The notes under the pieces: model-generated
What the model was told of the DNA's origin: nothing
The model's database searches: none
What the model saw: only the letters and a program-made list of their open reading frames with translations
Shown here: positions 44,504-52,845 of the stretch, in pieces
How positions within the stretch are numbered: the stretch's first letter is position 1
Layout of the letters: the number at the start of each line of letters is the position of its first letter
Translations under genes and position numbers: made by a program
Assembly (NCBI GenBank): GCA_009937615.1
Contig: JAACFB010000022.1
Coordinates: 1 to 56,270, forward strand
From: Gammaproteobacteria bacterium
GTDB lineage: Bacteria; Pseudomonadota; Gammaproteobacteria; Steroidobacterales; Woeseiaceae
Direction of reading: 5' to 3'
DNA: 56,270 bases

Positions 44504-46063
44504 TCATCTCACCCGCTCTGTCACGTCGGTGAAGCTGTAAAGCCGTCGCTCACTGTCATAGATGAAACTACGATCTTCAAGCAGACCGAAAGTACCGCCG
44601 AAGTAGCGGTCGAAGATCAACCTGAATGTGTTGACGGGCGACAAATGATCCGGCAGCCCGTCGGCGCCTCCGCCCGGTAGATAGAGGGCATTCAGCACCC
44701 TCATTTTTTCGCGAAGCTCGTCGTCGCTCGCCTTGAGCCAGGCGGTTGCTGGAGCGTCGCGGCCGATCAGACTCTCATCCCCGGCCATGCGGGCGGGCCA
44801 GGGACCTTCATCGGCTTGGAGGATGATGATCGGCGGTGTTTTAGCGCTCTCAAGTATACGATCTACCAGCGTGAGGATGCTTCTGTTGGCATATTCGAGT
44901 TGCCCAAGATAGTTCTCGACACGGCTGCGCGACGCGGCGCGTTCAAGGTCCAGGCAGTTCCCGTCAGCATCCACCACATAGGGCGGATGGGGGACCAGAA
45001 TATGAGCAGTCACAAAGGTTTTGTCCGGATCATCCGCCAGTTTCCGGAGCTCATCGAACTTGAACTTGATCCGCGCGCACTGGTCGCCACGACCGTGGGC
45101 CGGGCCGATGTTGAGGGCCGCCGCCACACGCCCGATGGCCGAGAGGTCCAGCAGGGCGCGGCCGAACTCGGGCAGGTCGCGCAGGTTACGGTTCTCGCTT
45201 GCGTAGGGATTGCGTCGTGTCGGATTCCACCACGACCCCATATGAATGAATTTGTAATCACTGGCGCCAAAGAATCGGCTGACCCGATTGTCGCTCAAAT
45301 TACGGTACACCGGCACCCAGTCGCTGCTCTCATCCCCCATGGCACCGGTCAGCGGGTCGAGGTACTCCATATTGAAGACCGAGGCAAGTGAATGGGCCGT
45401 GCGCTGGTAATTGGCGACAGCGTTTCGAGCGATAAAGAAACCCCGCGCTTCGAGCGCCTTCAGAAAAGGCTCGTTGTCATAACCGTAAACGCGTTTCAAG
45501 GTTTCGGCGTCGCCATAGCGGTCAAACACCAGGTGCCAGATGTCGCGACCGTCACCCATTGTCAACCCCGTCACGTCCGGGAAAAGTTCCTGTGGCGAAA
45601 CCCGCTTCTGCGCCGGGCCGGTCTGATAGTCGATCACCGCTTTGATCGAGGTCAACGGCGCGACGCACAGGGCGAAGTTCAGAATAAGCGTCACAGGGCG
45701 ATAATCGCTCTTTGACGGCCGGATAACCCAAAGAATGCCGAGAACCAAAGCTGCACCGACAATGACCGACGCAATTTGCGGCACGGAATCGCCCAAAGCC
45801 GATTGGACAATCACCGGGAAAAATAGCAAATAGAAGACGATCAAAGTGGCGCCGACCGCCGCTTTGCGCAGCCCGCCAAGAACCGGAGTAAGAAGTGCAA
45901 TTATCAGCACCACGATCATCACGAGCGTCAACACGGTCGATATGGTTTCGTGAAGCTCCAAGCGGGGTTGGTTGCTGACAAACAGCACGCCGCACACGTT
46001 CAAAACCAGCAGGAACGGGTGCAAAGGCACCGTTTCGAAAAAGGCCCGCAGCCGTTTAATCAT
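44504..46063 (-). CDS. membrane-bound alkaline-phosphatase-superfamily (sulfatase-like) protein
   Basis: 519 residues. The first ~170 residues hold about five transmembrane helices. The remainder is an extracytoplasmic domain with the fold of LTA synthase/sulfatase-like phosphotransferases: DIWHLVFDRYGDAETL, NAVANYQRTAHSLASVFNM (with the likely Thr nucleophile position at YQRTAHS), TAHILVPHPPYVVDADGN and IILQADEGPWPAR. The usual sulfatase Cys/Ser motif is not present. Such enzymes can transfer or hydrolyse phosphate groups on lipids or glycans. Function undetermined. A short frame ends within its start (ATGATTAA overlap). Confidence 0.78.
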   Translation of the reverse strand: MIKRLRAFFETVPLHPFLLVLNVCGVLFVSNQPRLELHETISTVLTLVMIVVLIIALLTPVLGGLRKAAVGATLIVFYLLFFPVIVQSALGDSVPQIASVIVGAALVLGILWVIRPSKSDYRPVTLILNFALCVAPLTSIKAVIDYQTGPAQKRVSPQELFPDVTGLTMGDGRDIWHLVFDRYGDAETLKRVYGYDNEPFLKALEARGFFIARNAVANYQRTAHSLASVFNMEYLDPLTGAMGDESSDWVPVYRNLSDNRVSRFFGASDYKFIHMGSWWNPTRRNPYASENRNLRDLPEFGRALLDLSAIGRVAAALNIGPAHGRGDQCARIKFKFDELRKLADDPDKTFVTAHILVPHPPYVVDADGNCLDLERAASRSRVENYLGQLEYANRSILTLVDRILESAKTPPIIILQADEGPWPARMAGDESLIGRDAPATAWLKASDDELREKMRVLNALYLPGGGADGLPDHLSPVNTFRLIFDRYFGGTFGLLEDRSFIYDSERRLYSFTDVTERVR

Positions 46064-46292
46064 CGGCGATCAAACCAGAGCAAAAGCGGCCCGCCCGTGG
46101 ACCGGTGTTCGGTTTTGCCGATCGGCAACCTTCAAAGGCGGCCAGAACACAGGCTTCGTCATAACAAGTTTCCGGATCAGGAGTTACCCGCATGCCTTGG
46201 CCATCGAACACAGTGCCGTAGAACGCGAGGTGCGCTCCAGACGTAACTGCAGCCCGGATGGAAACGCGGGTTTGCATGCTGATTCCCATCAT
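46056..46292 (-). CDS. possible small protein coupled to the sulfatase-like gene
   Basis: 78 residues; AAGGA lies 4 nt before the first of two tandem ATGs. Its stop overlaps the start of the downstream membrane protein (ATGATTAA), as in coupled genes. It has no signal and no recognisable domain; four cysteines are scattered through it (TCYDEACVLAAFEGC). The overlap argues for it, the composition argues only weakly. Confidence 0.3.
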   Translation of the reverse strand: MMGISMQTRVSIRAAVTSGAHLAFYGTVFDGQGMRVTPDPETCYDEACVLAAFEGCRSAKPNTGPRAGRFCSGLIADD

Positions 46293-46874
46293 TTATTCCT
46301 TATCATCCGTAGTTTGAAGGCTGAATATAGCAGTCGTTACGTCGATCCGCTGCTTTCGTTTGTGTCTGCTCCTGAAGTAAAACAGGCCTTTGATTTGAAT
46401 GAATTTGGCCAGGTCGAGTATCTGCTTCAGACCCGAAAGCTACGACCAAGTCAATGACATTTCGCTGGTAGAACCTTTCAGAGAGCTTATCGAAGGCCTG
46501 CAGGGCATCGAAGATAAGGAGCTCCGAGTTCACTAAGTCAAAATGTTCCAGAACGTCGGCACTTCTAGCCCTCCTGATCGCAAGAAATCTGCTGAAGACA
46601 GGCAAGGTACGACTACGCTCGTAAGTTCAGCCTGTTTAGTTGACTCTTTAGTTGCCGTCGAGGAAATGAGGCCCCCATCCCTCTGCTTCGGCGCGGTTCT
46701 CGATCATTTTCGACAAACTTTCTCTATCCGAATGAGCGGCTGCTTTTCACCCGACCGCGGCCGTCGAGGTGCTAGCGTGTGATAACGTCTAGTCGGCCAG
46801 AGTACTAAGACATCCGCGCTCACCCCTAGCCCGCCGAAGGAAGGGATCACAGGTTTTGATACTGTGGGGCGCAC
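46293..46874. other. intergenic region with possible decayed coding sequence
   Basis: About 580 bp. On the plus strand one frame reads AEYSSRYVDPLLSFVSAPEV, AFDLNEFGQVEYLLQ up to ~46430 and a second, shifted frame then reads SYDQVNDISLVEPFRELIEG, LQGIEDKELRVH and stops at ~46537. Together these look like one frameshifted helical protein end. The complementary strand is also open over this span, so the coding strand is not certain. Around 46735-46770 a fragment GGCTGCTTTTCACCCGACCG resembles the dispersed repeat. Confidence 0.35.
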
Positions 46875-46916
46875 CAAGACAAAAAAAGCCCCTTGCGGGG
46901 CCTTTTGTTGTCTTTG
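46875..46916. terminator. bidirectional terminator after arsR
   Basis: GCCCC (46888-46892) and GGGGC (46897-46901) form a core stem with TTGC loop. The flanks, AAGACAAAAAAA on the left and CTTTTGTTGTCTT on the right, pair further and give U runs in both directions. It is 54 bp beyond the arsR stop. Confidence 0.75.
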
Positions 46917-46969
46917 ATTTGCGCGTCACAAGCACGCATTAACTTCCGGAATAAAACAAACGACGCTGA

Positions 46970-47323
46970 TCAGGTCGCCGCACGCTTGTCGAGTAAACCG
47001 GTCAAGCCTTCGAGTGCACCGATGCCTTCGGGTTCGACCTCATAGAACGCCCAGAGACCATTCCGGCTGCCACGCAGCAATCCCGCCTCTTTGAGAATTT
47101 TCAGGTGGTGCGAAACGGTAGGTTGGCTCAAGTCGAAATGCTCGATGATGTCGCAAGCGCAGAGCGGACCCTCTTGCCCGGCCAGCATCCGCATCATTTC
47201 GACCCGATTCGGGTCTGACAGCGCCTTGGCGACTGATACCACCTTTTCCAGATTACGCCTGGACATCGGCTTTATCGCCTTCGGGGTGCAGCATCCTGCG
47301 GGTTTTAGCCTGGCAGCCATCAA
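46970..47323 (-). CDS. arsR: ArsR-family metalloregulator
   Basis: 117 residues. The winged helix has LSQPTVSHHLKILKEAGLLRGSRNGLWAFYEV. Potential metal or arsenite ligands are Cys54 and Cys56 in GPLCACDIIEHF (the alpha-3 ELCVCDL-like position) and Cys10-Cys11 at the N-terminus (AGCCTP). The two pairs would allow As(III) binding. It is divergent from the arsI gene, and an inverted repeat between the promoter elements of arsI probably serves as its operator. It should repress both genes until arsenic binds. Confidence 0.9.
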   Translation of the reverse strand: MMAARLKPAGCCTPKAIKPMSRRNLEKVVSVAKALSDPNRVEMMRMLAGQEGPLCACDIIEHFDLSQPTVSHHLKILKEAGLLRGSRNGLWAFYEVEPEGIGALEGLTGLLDKRAAT

Positions 47324-47341
47324 ACAAGTCTACTAAATACA

Positions 47342-47371
47342 TTGACATCTGTCGATATATTATCGGACAAT
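47342..47371 (+). promoter_or_regulatory. arsI promoter with putative ArsR operator
   Basis: TTGACA at 47342-47347 and GACAAT at 47366-47371 make a -35/-10 pair with 18-bp spacing. Between and across them TGTCGATA (47350-47357) is repeated in inverse as TATCGGACA (47361-47369), one base longer. A dimeric ArsR bound there would block RNA polymerase. The ribosome site GGAG is at 47396-47399. Confidence 0.6.
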
Positions 47372-47405
47372 ACATCGAAGCTTATCAATATATATGGAGA
47401 ACACC

Positions 47406-47795
47406 ATGAGACTTCAACTGGCACTCAATGTTACGGACCTGGAGCGGGCGGTGGACTACTACAGCCGTCTTTTCGGCGAGAGTCCTCACAAACGCAGACC
47501 CGGTTATGCCAACTTCGCCATCGATAATCCGCCGTTAAAACTCGTGTTATTTGAAAACCGGAACGCCGGTGAGCGCATCAATCATCTGGGAGTGGAAGCC
47601 GAGACGCAGCAGGAACTCGACGGGGCCGTTGACCGGCTGTCGGCCGCAGGCATTGCCGAGCGATTCGAGCAGAACACTACCTGTTGTCATGCTACCCAGA
47701 ACAAAGTGTGGTCATCGGAACCGGACGGCATCAATTGGGAATGGTATCGAATTACCGACGACGCGCCACCTGCAAGCGAAAGCGCCTGCTGTTGA
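47406..47795 (+). CDS. arsI: ArsI-type C-As lyase (VOC dioxygenase)
   Basis: 129 residues from the ATG at 47406, 6 nt after GGAG; an ATG at 47394 is in frame but its own ribosome site is missing. A glyoxalase/VOC fold is evident: LQLALNVTDLERAVDYYSRLFG, FAIDNPPLKLVLFENRN, HLGVEAET, and the NTTCCHATQNKVWSSEPDG motif with vicinal Cys that is typical of ArsI/CadI. ArsI is a ferrous-iron dioxygenase that splits the C-As bond of trivalent organoarsenicals such as MMA(III). The protein ends ESACC. It faces ArsR and is likely induced by arsenic. Confidence 0.88.
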   Translation: MRLQLALNVTDLERAVDYYSRLFGESPHKRRPGYANFAIDNPPLKLVLFENRNAGERINHLGVEAETQQELDGAVDRLSAAGIAERFEQNTTCCHATQNKVWSSEPDGINWEWYRITDDAPPASESACC

Positions 47796-47929
47796 TAGTT
47801 GCACCAGCAGCGCTTCCAGGAATTTACGTTCCTGGCCGAGGGTGAGCGCCGGAAGCGAGCAACAAAACGGCGATTGTTGTCTTGCCGAGGCGTGCTTGTG
47901 TCGTTCAATGTTGTAGAATCCGGCTCACT

Positions 47930-48418
47930 ATGAATAGAAAAAACAGTATCAACCCGTTACGTCGCCGGTTCGTTGAATCATTGGTCTACGGCGCACTCGC
48001 GATCTATTTCCCCCTGGCTGGCAGAGCCGAGGCGAAGGCCGCATTGATTGAGGTCTGGAAGAGTCCGACCTGTGGTTGCTGTAAAGACTGGATCAATCAC
48101 CTCGAAGCCAACGGTTTCTCCGTCACGAGTTACGACGAAGGCAACAGTGAGGCCAGGGAACGGCTCGGCATGCCGAGCCGGTTCGGCTCCTGCCACACCG
48201 GGGCCGTCGAAGGTTACGCGATCGAAGGCCACGTACCGGCAAAGGAAATTCATCGCCTGCTGGATGAGAGGCCGCAGGCGATCGGCCTCTCGGTCCCCGC
48301 GATGCCACGTGGTTCACCCGGCATGGACGGACCTGTCTACGGCGGGGTCCGAGACCCGTATGACGTTTTGCTGATCCTGCCCGATGGTGAGGCGCGGGTA
48401 TTTCAATCGTATCGATGA
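47930..48418 (+). CDS. exported DUF411 metal-binding protein
   Basis: 162 residues from ATG 47930. An RRR-containing signal (PLRRRFVESLVYGAL) ends GRAEAKAA. The DUF411 pattern is complete: VWKSPTCGCCKDWINHLEANG, PSRFGSCHTGAVEGYAIEGHVPAKEI, LSVPAMPRGSPGMD and a terminal YDVLLILPDGEARVFQSY. The CGCC and later Cys-His-Thr are thought to bind copper or other soft metals in the periplasm. It lies 134 bp after arsI, and a metal-handling link is plausible. No clear Shine-Dalgarno site precedes it. Confidence 0.87.
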   Translation: MNRKNSINPLRRRFVESLVYGALAIYFPLAGRAEAKAALIEVWKSPTCGCCKDWINHLEANGFSVTSYDEGNSEARERLGMPSRFGSCHTGAVEGYAIEGHVPAKEIHRLLDERPQAIGLSVPAMPRGSPGMDGPVYGGVRDPYDVLLILPDGEARVFQSYR

Positions 48419-48461
48419 CAGGCGTAAGGTCCGGCATCCGCTCCTGGCCGTAAGCCGTCCT

Positions 48462-48488
48462 GAATCGCCCCGCTTCCCTGGGCGATTC
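48462..48488. terminator. perfect hairpin after the DUF411 gene
   Basis: GAATCGCCC at 48462-48470 and GGGCGATTC at 48480-48488 form a perfect 9-bp stem with a 9-nt loop, 43 bp after the stop. It lacks a T run. The remaining 48489-48723 shows no gene; the promoter of the 48724 gene should be there. Confidence 0.55.
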
Positions 48489-48723
48489 GTCATCCGCTAT
48501 TGGAACAGGCAGACGTTAGACAAACAGTGAAAACAGTTTTGCCCATAAAGCGAAGAGTTGGATAAGGGCGGCCCCGCTCTCAACCCGCAAAGACCGTATT
48601 GCAATCGCTCAAAACCGGGCGGTTCGGCTAGTTTCTTACTTGCGTATCCTTGTACATAGTTTCCGCAATTGCTGCCGGCTCTGTGTGCTGTAGCCTTCCG
48701 ATATATGTAGGGAGGAGACGGTT

Positions 48724-48993
48724 ATGATATCCGGCGCTGAACTCATTGACCTGGCCAAATACCTTTTGCCCGGAATTATGTTACTGGTTTGGTTCTTTGT
48801 GCCCTTCGCTATCTATGGCACAAAACCAAAATTGGACGAACTAATCAATGCAGTCACCGAAATCGATCGTGAAATAGGTGAACTGAATCGGAAACTCGCA
48901 TCACTGCAGCGCGAAATGCGGACCATCCTCGGGGAAACCCAGGCGATTGAGCGGGATATAAGATTACAGTCGGGCGAATCCGATATTACATAA
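48724..48993 (+). CDS. small membrane protein with coiled coil
   Basis: 89 residues, preceded by the strong ribosome site GGGAGGAGACGGTT. Residues ~10-31 (LAKYLLPGIMLLVWFFVPFA) are a transmembrane helix. The rest is a charged heptad-like helix (ELINAVTEIDREIGELNRKL, ASLQREMRTILGETQAIERD), a likely coiled coil of ~50 residues. I recognise no family. A role in oligomerisation or tethering at the membrane is an inference. Confidence 0.72.
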   Translation: MISGAELIDLAKYLLPGIMLLVWFFVPFAIYGTKPKLDELINAVTEIDREIGELNRKLASLQREMRTILGETQAIERDIRLQSGESDIT

Positions 48994-49112
48994 TTACTTT
49001 CGCGCCAGTAGCGTCGCCTCGGCAGCAGTTGCGGCCGTTCGGTCGGCCAGCGCCTGAATCCGGATAAACAGGTCACCATGATGCTCCCGGCTCCAGGCCG
49101 CTTCCGGCCGAA

Positions 49113-49202
49113 AGCCGCTCTCAATCAAACCGCTTTACTGCCCGGCTAAAGATTCGCGTTACCCCCCACAGCGGACATTAAGTAGATCCCAGAATTGACC
49201 AT
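49113..49202. repeat. dispersed intergenic repeat, second long copy
   Basis: This copy resembles 43381-43463. It shows TCAATCAAACCGCTTTACTG, CCCGGCTAAAG, a central ATTCGCG, then AGCGGACATTAAGTAG and GAATTGACCATGA. The GCGGACAT core also occurs at 42636 and 52933. Confidence 0.55.
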
Positions 49203-49367
49203 GACCCCGATCGTCGGATAATCGCTTTTACAATAGAGGCAGATCTGACCAAAGTCAGGGATGCAAGACCGTGCGGCCTCGGCTCTGCCGAGAAGCGACT
49301 AGCCGTTCCCCGAGGGAGCCCGGATCGCCAGCTGCGGGAAGGTATAACCCAGCAAGAGAGAAGAGTG

Positions 49368-50795
49368 ATGCCCAGCTTGAGGACGCGACGCTCCAAAAAT
49401 ACGCCAGAAGCCCTGGCAATCCTTGCACGTCGCGCCCTGACCATTTGTCTGATGGTCGGATTGGCCAGCCTTGCGCAGGCGGGAAAACCGGACTGTGGCG
49501 ATAATATTTGTCAGGGCAATGAAGCCAAGACCTGTCCTATCGACTGCGATGCGGCCCCGCCACCTCCACCACCTCCACCTCCTTCGCCGCAGGGTTTTCC
49601 GTCAAGCGGCTGTGGATCTTCAGACGGTCCAGACGCCAGTGCGGGTCGCAGCTATGTACGACAGCTTGTCGTCGAGCCTCCCGGATCGAACCCTGTGACC
49701 GACTACGAGGTTCGCTTGCCGAGCAACTACGACGTCAATGCACCTGGTGGTCTGCCGGTATTGATTTATTTGCACGGATGGGGTGGAAGCCATCGCTCTT
49801 TGCCGGCCGGCTTTGCCCGCCACGCCAAAGGGAACGGCTACATCGTCGTCACGCCGACAGGCTACGGCGATGGCGGCAGAAACTCCTGGAACGGTTTCCG
49901 CAGCGCCAGCTTGCCCGGCTGCCCGGTGGATGAAAACGGCCTGCCCAAGGATGGATATAGTCCGGCAGACTGTGATGCAGGCCCATTGTCCGGGGTGTCG
50001 CCGCCGGCGCCGTCGACCTGTGTCGATCTCGACAACGCGGGACACAATTACTGCTACGACGATCCCGAAACAGGTGAGCCCGGGGTCTGTCCCGAATGGG
50101 ACGGCACACAAGTACACAACACCTGGGGGACGGAGTTCAACGGCGAATACACCTGCTATTGGACAACCCGCCGGGATTCTGTCGGTCAGATTGTGCAGTT
50201 ACTGGATGATATCGAGCGGGACTACTGTGTCGACCGCAGCATGATCTGGGTCACGGGCTGCTCAAACGGCGGTATGTTCGTCTACGAGTTAGCCAAGGAC
50301 GTGCGCACGGCAAACCGGTTTGCGGGCTATATGCCGCAGGTCGGTGCGCCGCATCCCGGGTTCACGCAGTTCAGCCCTGTCTCCTCGGTGCCACCAGCGA
50401 AGTTCTTCATGGGTTTTTGGGGCACGAGAGACAACACCGTTCCCGGTCGGGCCAATTTTCTGGACGTGTTTGGCCCGGACGTGGCCCTGGACACCAGTTT
50501 CAACGGCTGGCTCTACATGACCGCTCGAAGCATTACGTCGGATTGGGCAGCGGCCAATAGCTTTACAGAGGACGATGACGTCACACCCGCATCGCCGCGA
50601 GCATACGACGCAAATGAATATTCTTCTTCGCTCGAATGTGTCTCATGGCATCGGCCAGACGAAGGATCCGAGGCCGAGATCGTCGAGTGCTTCTTCGATG
50701 GGGGTCATTCCTGCCCCGGCTTCGGCCAGATGCCGCAGATGATGTGGGATTTTGCTCGGCGCCATCCAAACACGGCCGTGCCTGCCGCGCCTTAG
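49368..50795 (+). CDS. secreted PHB-depolymerase-family esterase
   Basis: 475 residues from ATG 49368 (GTG 49365 is alternative). The signal peptide ends SLAQAGK. It is followed by a small Cys motif CGDNICQGNEAKTCPIDC, then a run of eight to nine prolines as linker. The alpha/beta hydrolase domain has VLIYLHGWGGSHRSL, GYIVVTPTGYGDGGRNSW, and the nucleophile elbow VTGCSNGGMFVYEL. PHB-depolymerase and feruloyl-esterase type LpqC/FaeC proteins share these. Likely acts on polyhydroxyalkanoates or ester-linked plant material outside the cell. Many cysteines suggest disulfides. The histidine of the triad is probably in FDGGHSCPG near the end. Confidence 0.87.
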   Translation: MPSLRTRRSKNTPEALAILARRALTICLMVGLASLAQAGKPDCGDNICQGNEAKTCPIDCDAAPPPPPPPPPSPQGFPSSGCGSSDGPDASAGRSYVRQLVVEPPGSNPVTDYEVRLPSNYDVNAPGGLPVLIYLHGWGGSHRSLPAGFARHAKGNGYIVVTPTGYGDGGRNSWNGFRSASLPGCPVDENGLPKDGYSPADCDAGPLSGVSPPAPSTCVDLDNAGHNYCYDDPETGEPGVCPEWDGTQVHNTWGTEFNGEYTCYWTTRRDSVGQIVQLLDDIERDYCVDRSMIWVTGCSNGGMFVYELAKDVRTANRFAGYMPQVGAPHPGFTQFSPVSSVPPAKFFMGFWGTRDNTVPGRANFLDVFGPDVALDTSFNGWLYMTARSITSDWAAANSFTEDDDVTPASPRAYDANEYSSSLECVSWHRPDEGSEAEIVECFFDGGHSCPGFGQMPQMMWDFARRHPNTAVPAAP

Positions 50796-51186
50796 TGCGA
50801 GTATGACCTACCGTTCGCCCGCTATCGGATATCGCCTCAACCAATCTACGCGAACCGCGTTCAGCCACGCTGGGACCGGACCGCCGACGTCCAGGCGGCT
50901 TGCCCGATCTTCAAGCCTTGGCTCCAGGATCCAGAGTGACCTCGCCGATGTATTAGTGTTTCTGACCCTGTATTCGCGCCCCCTAATTCGCCAAAGCAAA
51001 CATCGATCCGTACTTTCCAGTATTGGCGAGAATAACTAAAGGTGAAAAACTCAGTACCAGGGTAAACGTAGACCTGGCGCATGCCAGGCGCTTGTGCTTG
51101 CACGTCCTTGCTTCCTATGAGAAAGCACGGGAAGTTTTCTGCAGGGCTCCGCTTTCGCTCGGCTGCGGTTTTGTCGGAGGTGCAGA
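50796..51186. other. intergenic stretch, no gene seen
   Basis: About 390 bp between the esterase and the TPR gene. Several short frames exist but none shows a domain or credible ribosome site. The promoter for 51187 should lie in its last ~120 bp. GTCGGAGGTGCAG before ATG 51187 is its ribosome site. Confidence 0.4.
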
Positions 51187-52758
51187 ATGGATCGACTCAA
51201 GTTCAGCCGAGTGCTCAACGAGTTGATGCGGCGCAAGGTAGTGCGTGTAGCTGTCGGTTACGCGGTTGTGATGTGGCTTCTATTGCAGATCGCGGAAGTC
51301 ACCTTTAAGCCACTGCATCTCCCGGATTGGGCCTTCACCCTCCTGTTGGTCATTGCCGTCGCAGGTTTTGCTTTAGCTGTGGTGTTAGCGTGGGCGTTCG
51401 AAGTTACGCCGGAGGGATTGAAACGCGATCCCGGGGACCGGCCAAAAAGTGGCGCGCGGATGCCGAATGAACGTGCATATCGATCGGTCGCCGTACTCCC
51501 ATTTGCTGATATGAGCCCTGACAGGGACCAGCGCTTTTTTTGTGAGGGTATCGCCGAAGAAATTCTGAGTGCATTGTCGACTGTCAAGTATTTACGGGTG
51601 CCTTCCAGAACCTCATCGTTCCGATTCAATACCGGAGATCACGATATCCGTGAAATTGGCGATGCGCTCAACGTTGAGACGATACTGGAAGGAAGTGTGC
51701 GCAAGGACGCTGATAGGTTCCGGATTACCGCACAGTTGATTGATGCGCGGAGTGGCTATCATATTTGGGCGAATTCTTATGATAAGAAATTGAGTGGGAT
51801 CTTTGAAGTCCAGCGGAATCTCTCTGAGGACATCGTACGCACGCTTTTTGAGTCGCTGACTCCTGAAGAGATAGTTATTCCCGAGCCCGCTTCAATCGCA
51901 GATATCAGCGCATATGACTACTACCTGCAGGGCCGGCATTTCCTGAATAGCCATACGGAGCAATCTGTGAAGTTCGCGGTTACTATGTTCACCAAGGCCG
52001 CCGAAGTCGACCCTAAACTGTCGCTTGCCTGGGCGGGCCTCACTGAGGCCCATACTTGCATGCACACTTTCTTCGCAAGCAGCAAAGACCACATAAAGCT
52101 TGCAACGGATGCCGCCGAGAAAGCCATGAGCTTGAGACCTGATTCCGGTCCATCCAGAAGCGCGCTAGGAATGGCATTGATGGTCGCCGGCAGGTATGCC
52201 GATGCGGACGCCGAGTTCAAGTCCGCACTTTCGATGAACCCACAGGAGTTTTTGACAACCTATTATTACGCTCGCAATTGCCTGTTACAGGGAAAGCTCG
52301 AACAGGCTGCCGAACTTTTTGAGCGCGCACACCAGGCCAGGCCGGAAGACTATCAGGCTCCGCTCCTGGCCCTGTCAATCTACAAGCGCTTGGGGAGAAA
52401 AGATAAAGCACACACGGCCGCGCGCCGGGGGACAAAGGCGGCCGAGTGCCACTTGCAGCTCCATCCAGATGATGTGCGCGCGTTATACCTTGGTTGCTCG
52501 GGCTTTCTGGAACTCGGAAAACCGGAAATGGCCAGGAGCTGGGCGGAACGGGCTATATCAATGAATCCAAATGATGTTCTTACTCGATATAACGTTGCTT
52601 GTTTCTACGCACAAGCAGGCGACATCGACCGTGCGTTTGCCAATTTGTCGAATATTGGCACAAATCAGAGAGAGTTCATTGCCTGGATGGCAAACGACCC
52701 GGATCTGGACCCGCTGCGTGGTGATCCCCGATTTGAAACACTGGGTCAGGCTGCTTAG
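51187..52758 (+). CDS. membrane TPR protein with TolB/FlgO-like domain
   Basis: 523 residues; GGAGG lies 8 nt before the ATG. The N-terminus (~20-70) has two transmembrane helices (VAVGYAVVMWLLLQIAEV, LPDWAFTLLLVIAVAGF), then AWAFEVTPEGLKRDP. Residues ~95-225 form the TolB N-terminal/FlgO-like domain often seen with adenylate cyclases: SVAVLPFADMSPDRDQRFFCEG, IAEEILSALSTVKYLRVPSR and ILEGSVRKDADRFRITAQLI. From ~260 there are about six TPRs (DYYLQGRHFLNSHTEQSVKF onward). The cyclase domain is absent. Relatives take part in signalling or scaffolding; specific role unknown. Confidence 0.85.
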   Translation: MDRLKFSRVLNELMRRKVVRVAVGYAVVMWLLLQIAEVTFKPLHLPDWAFTLLLVIAVAGFALAVVLAWAFEVTPEGLKRDPGDRPKSGARMPNERAYRSVAVLPFADMSPDRDQRFFCEGIAEEILSALSTVKYLRVPSRTSSFRFNTGDHDIREIGDALNVETILEGSVRKDADRFRITAQLIDARSGYHIWANSYDKKLSGIFEVQRNLSEDIVRTLFESLTPEEIVIPEPASIADISAYDYYLQGRHFLNSHTEQSVKFAVTMFTKAAEVDPKLSLAWAGLTEAHTCMHTFFASSKDHIKLATDAAEKAMSLRPDSGPSRSALGMALMVAGRYADADAEFKSALSMNPQEFLTTYYYARNCLLQGKLEQAAELFERAHQARPEDYQAPLLALSIYKRLGRKDKAHTAARRGTKAAECHLQLHPDDVRALYLGCSGFLELGKPEMARSWAERAISMNPNDVLTRYNVACFYAQAGDIDRAFANLSNIGTNQREFIAWMANDPDLDPLRGDPRFETLGQAA

Positions 52759-52761
52759 TAA

Positions 52762-52845
52762 GAAGAACCCGCGCTGCTGAAGATCAATGAGTACTACGAT
52801 CCGACCAACCTGTTCAGGCTGAACGCTAACATACGATCCGCATAA
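52762..52845 (+). pseudogene. relic of the C-terminus of a berberine-bridge-type FAD oxidase
   Basis: Directly after the TAG TAA stops of the TPR gene, the same frame reads EEPALLKINEYYDPTNLFRL, NANIRSA and ends in TAA at 52843-52845. KYDPxNLFRLNxNI is the conserved end of BBE/FAD_binding_4 oxidases. Only 27 codons remain, with no start or upstream domain, so it is a fragment left by a deletion or rearrangement. Confidence 0.7.
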
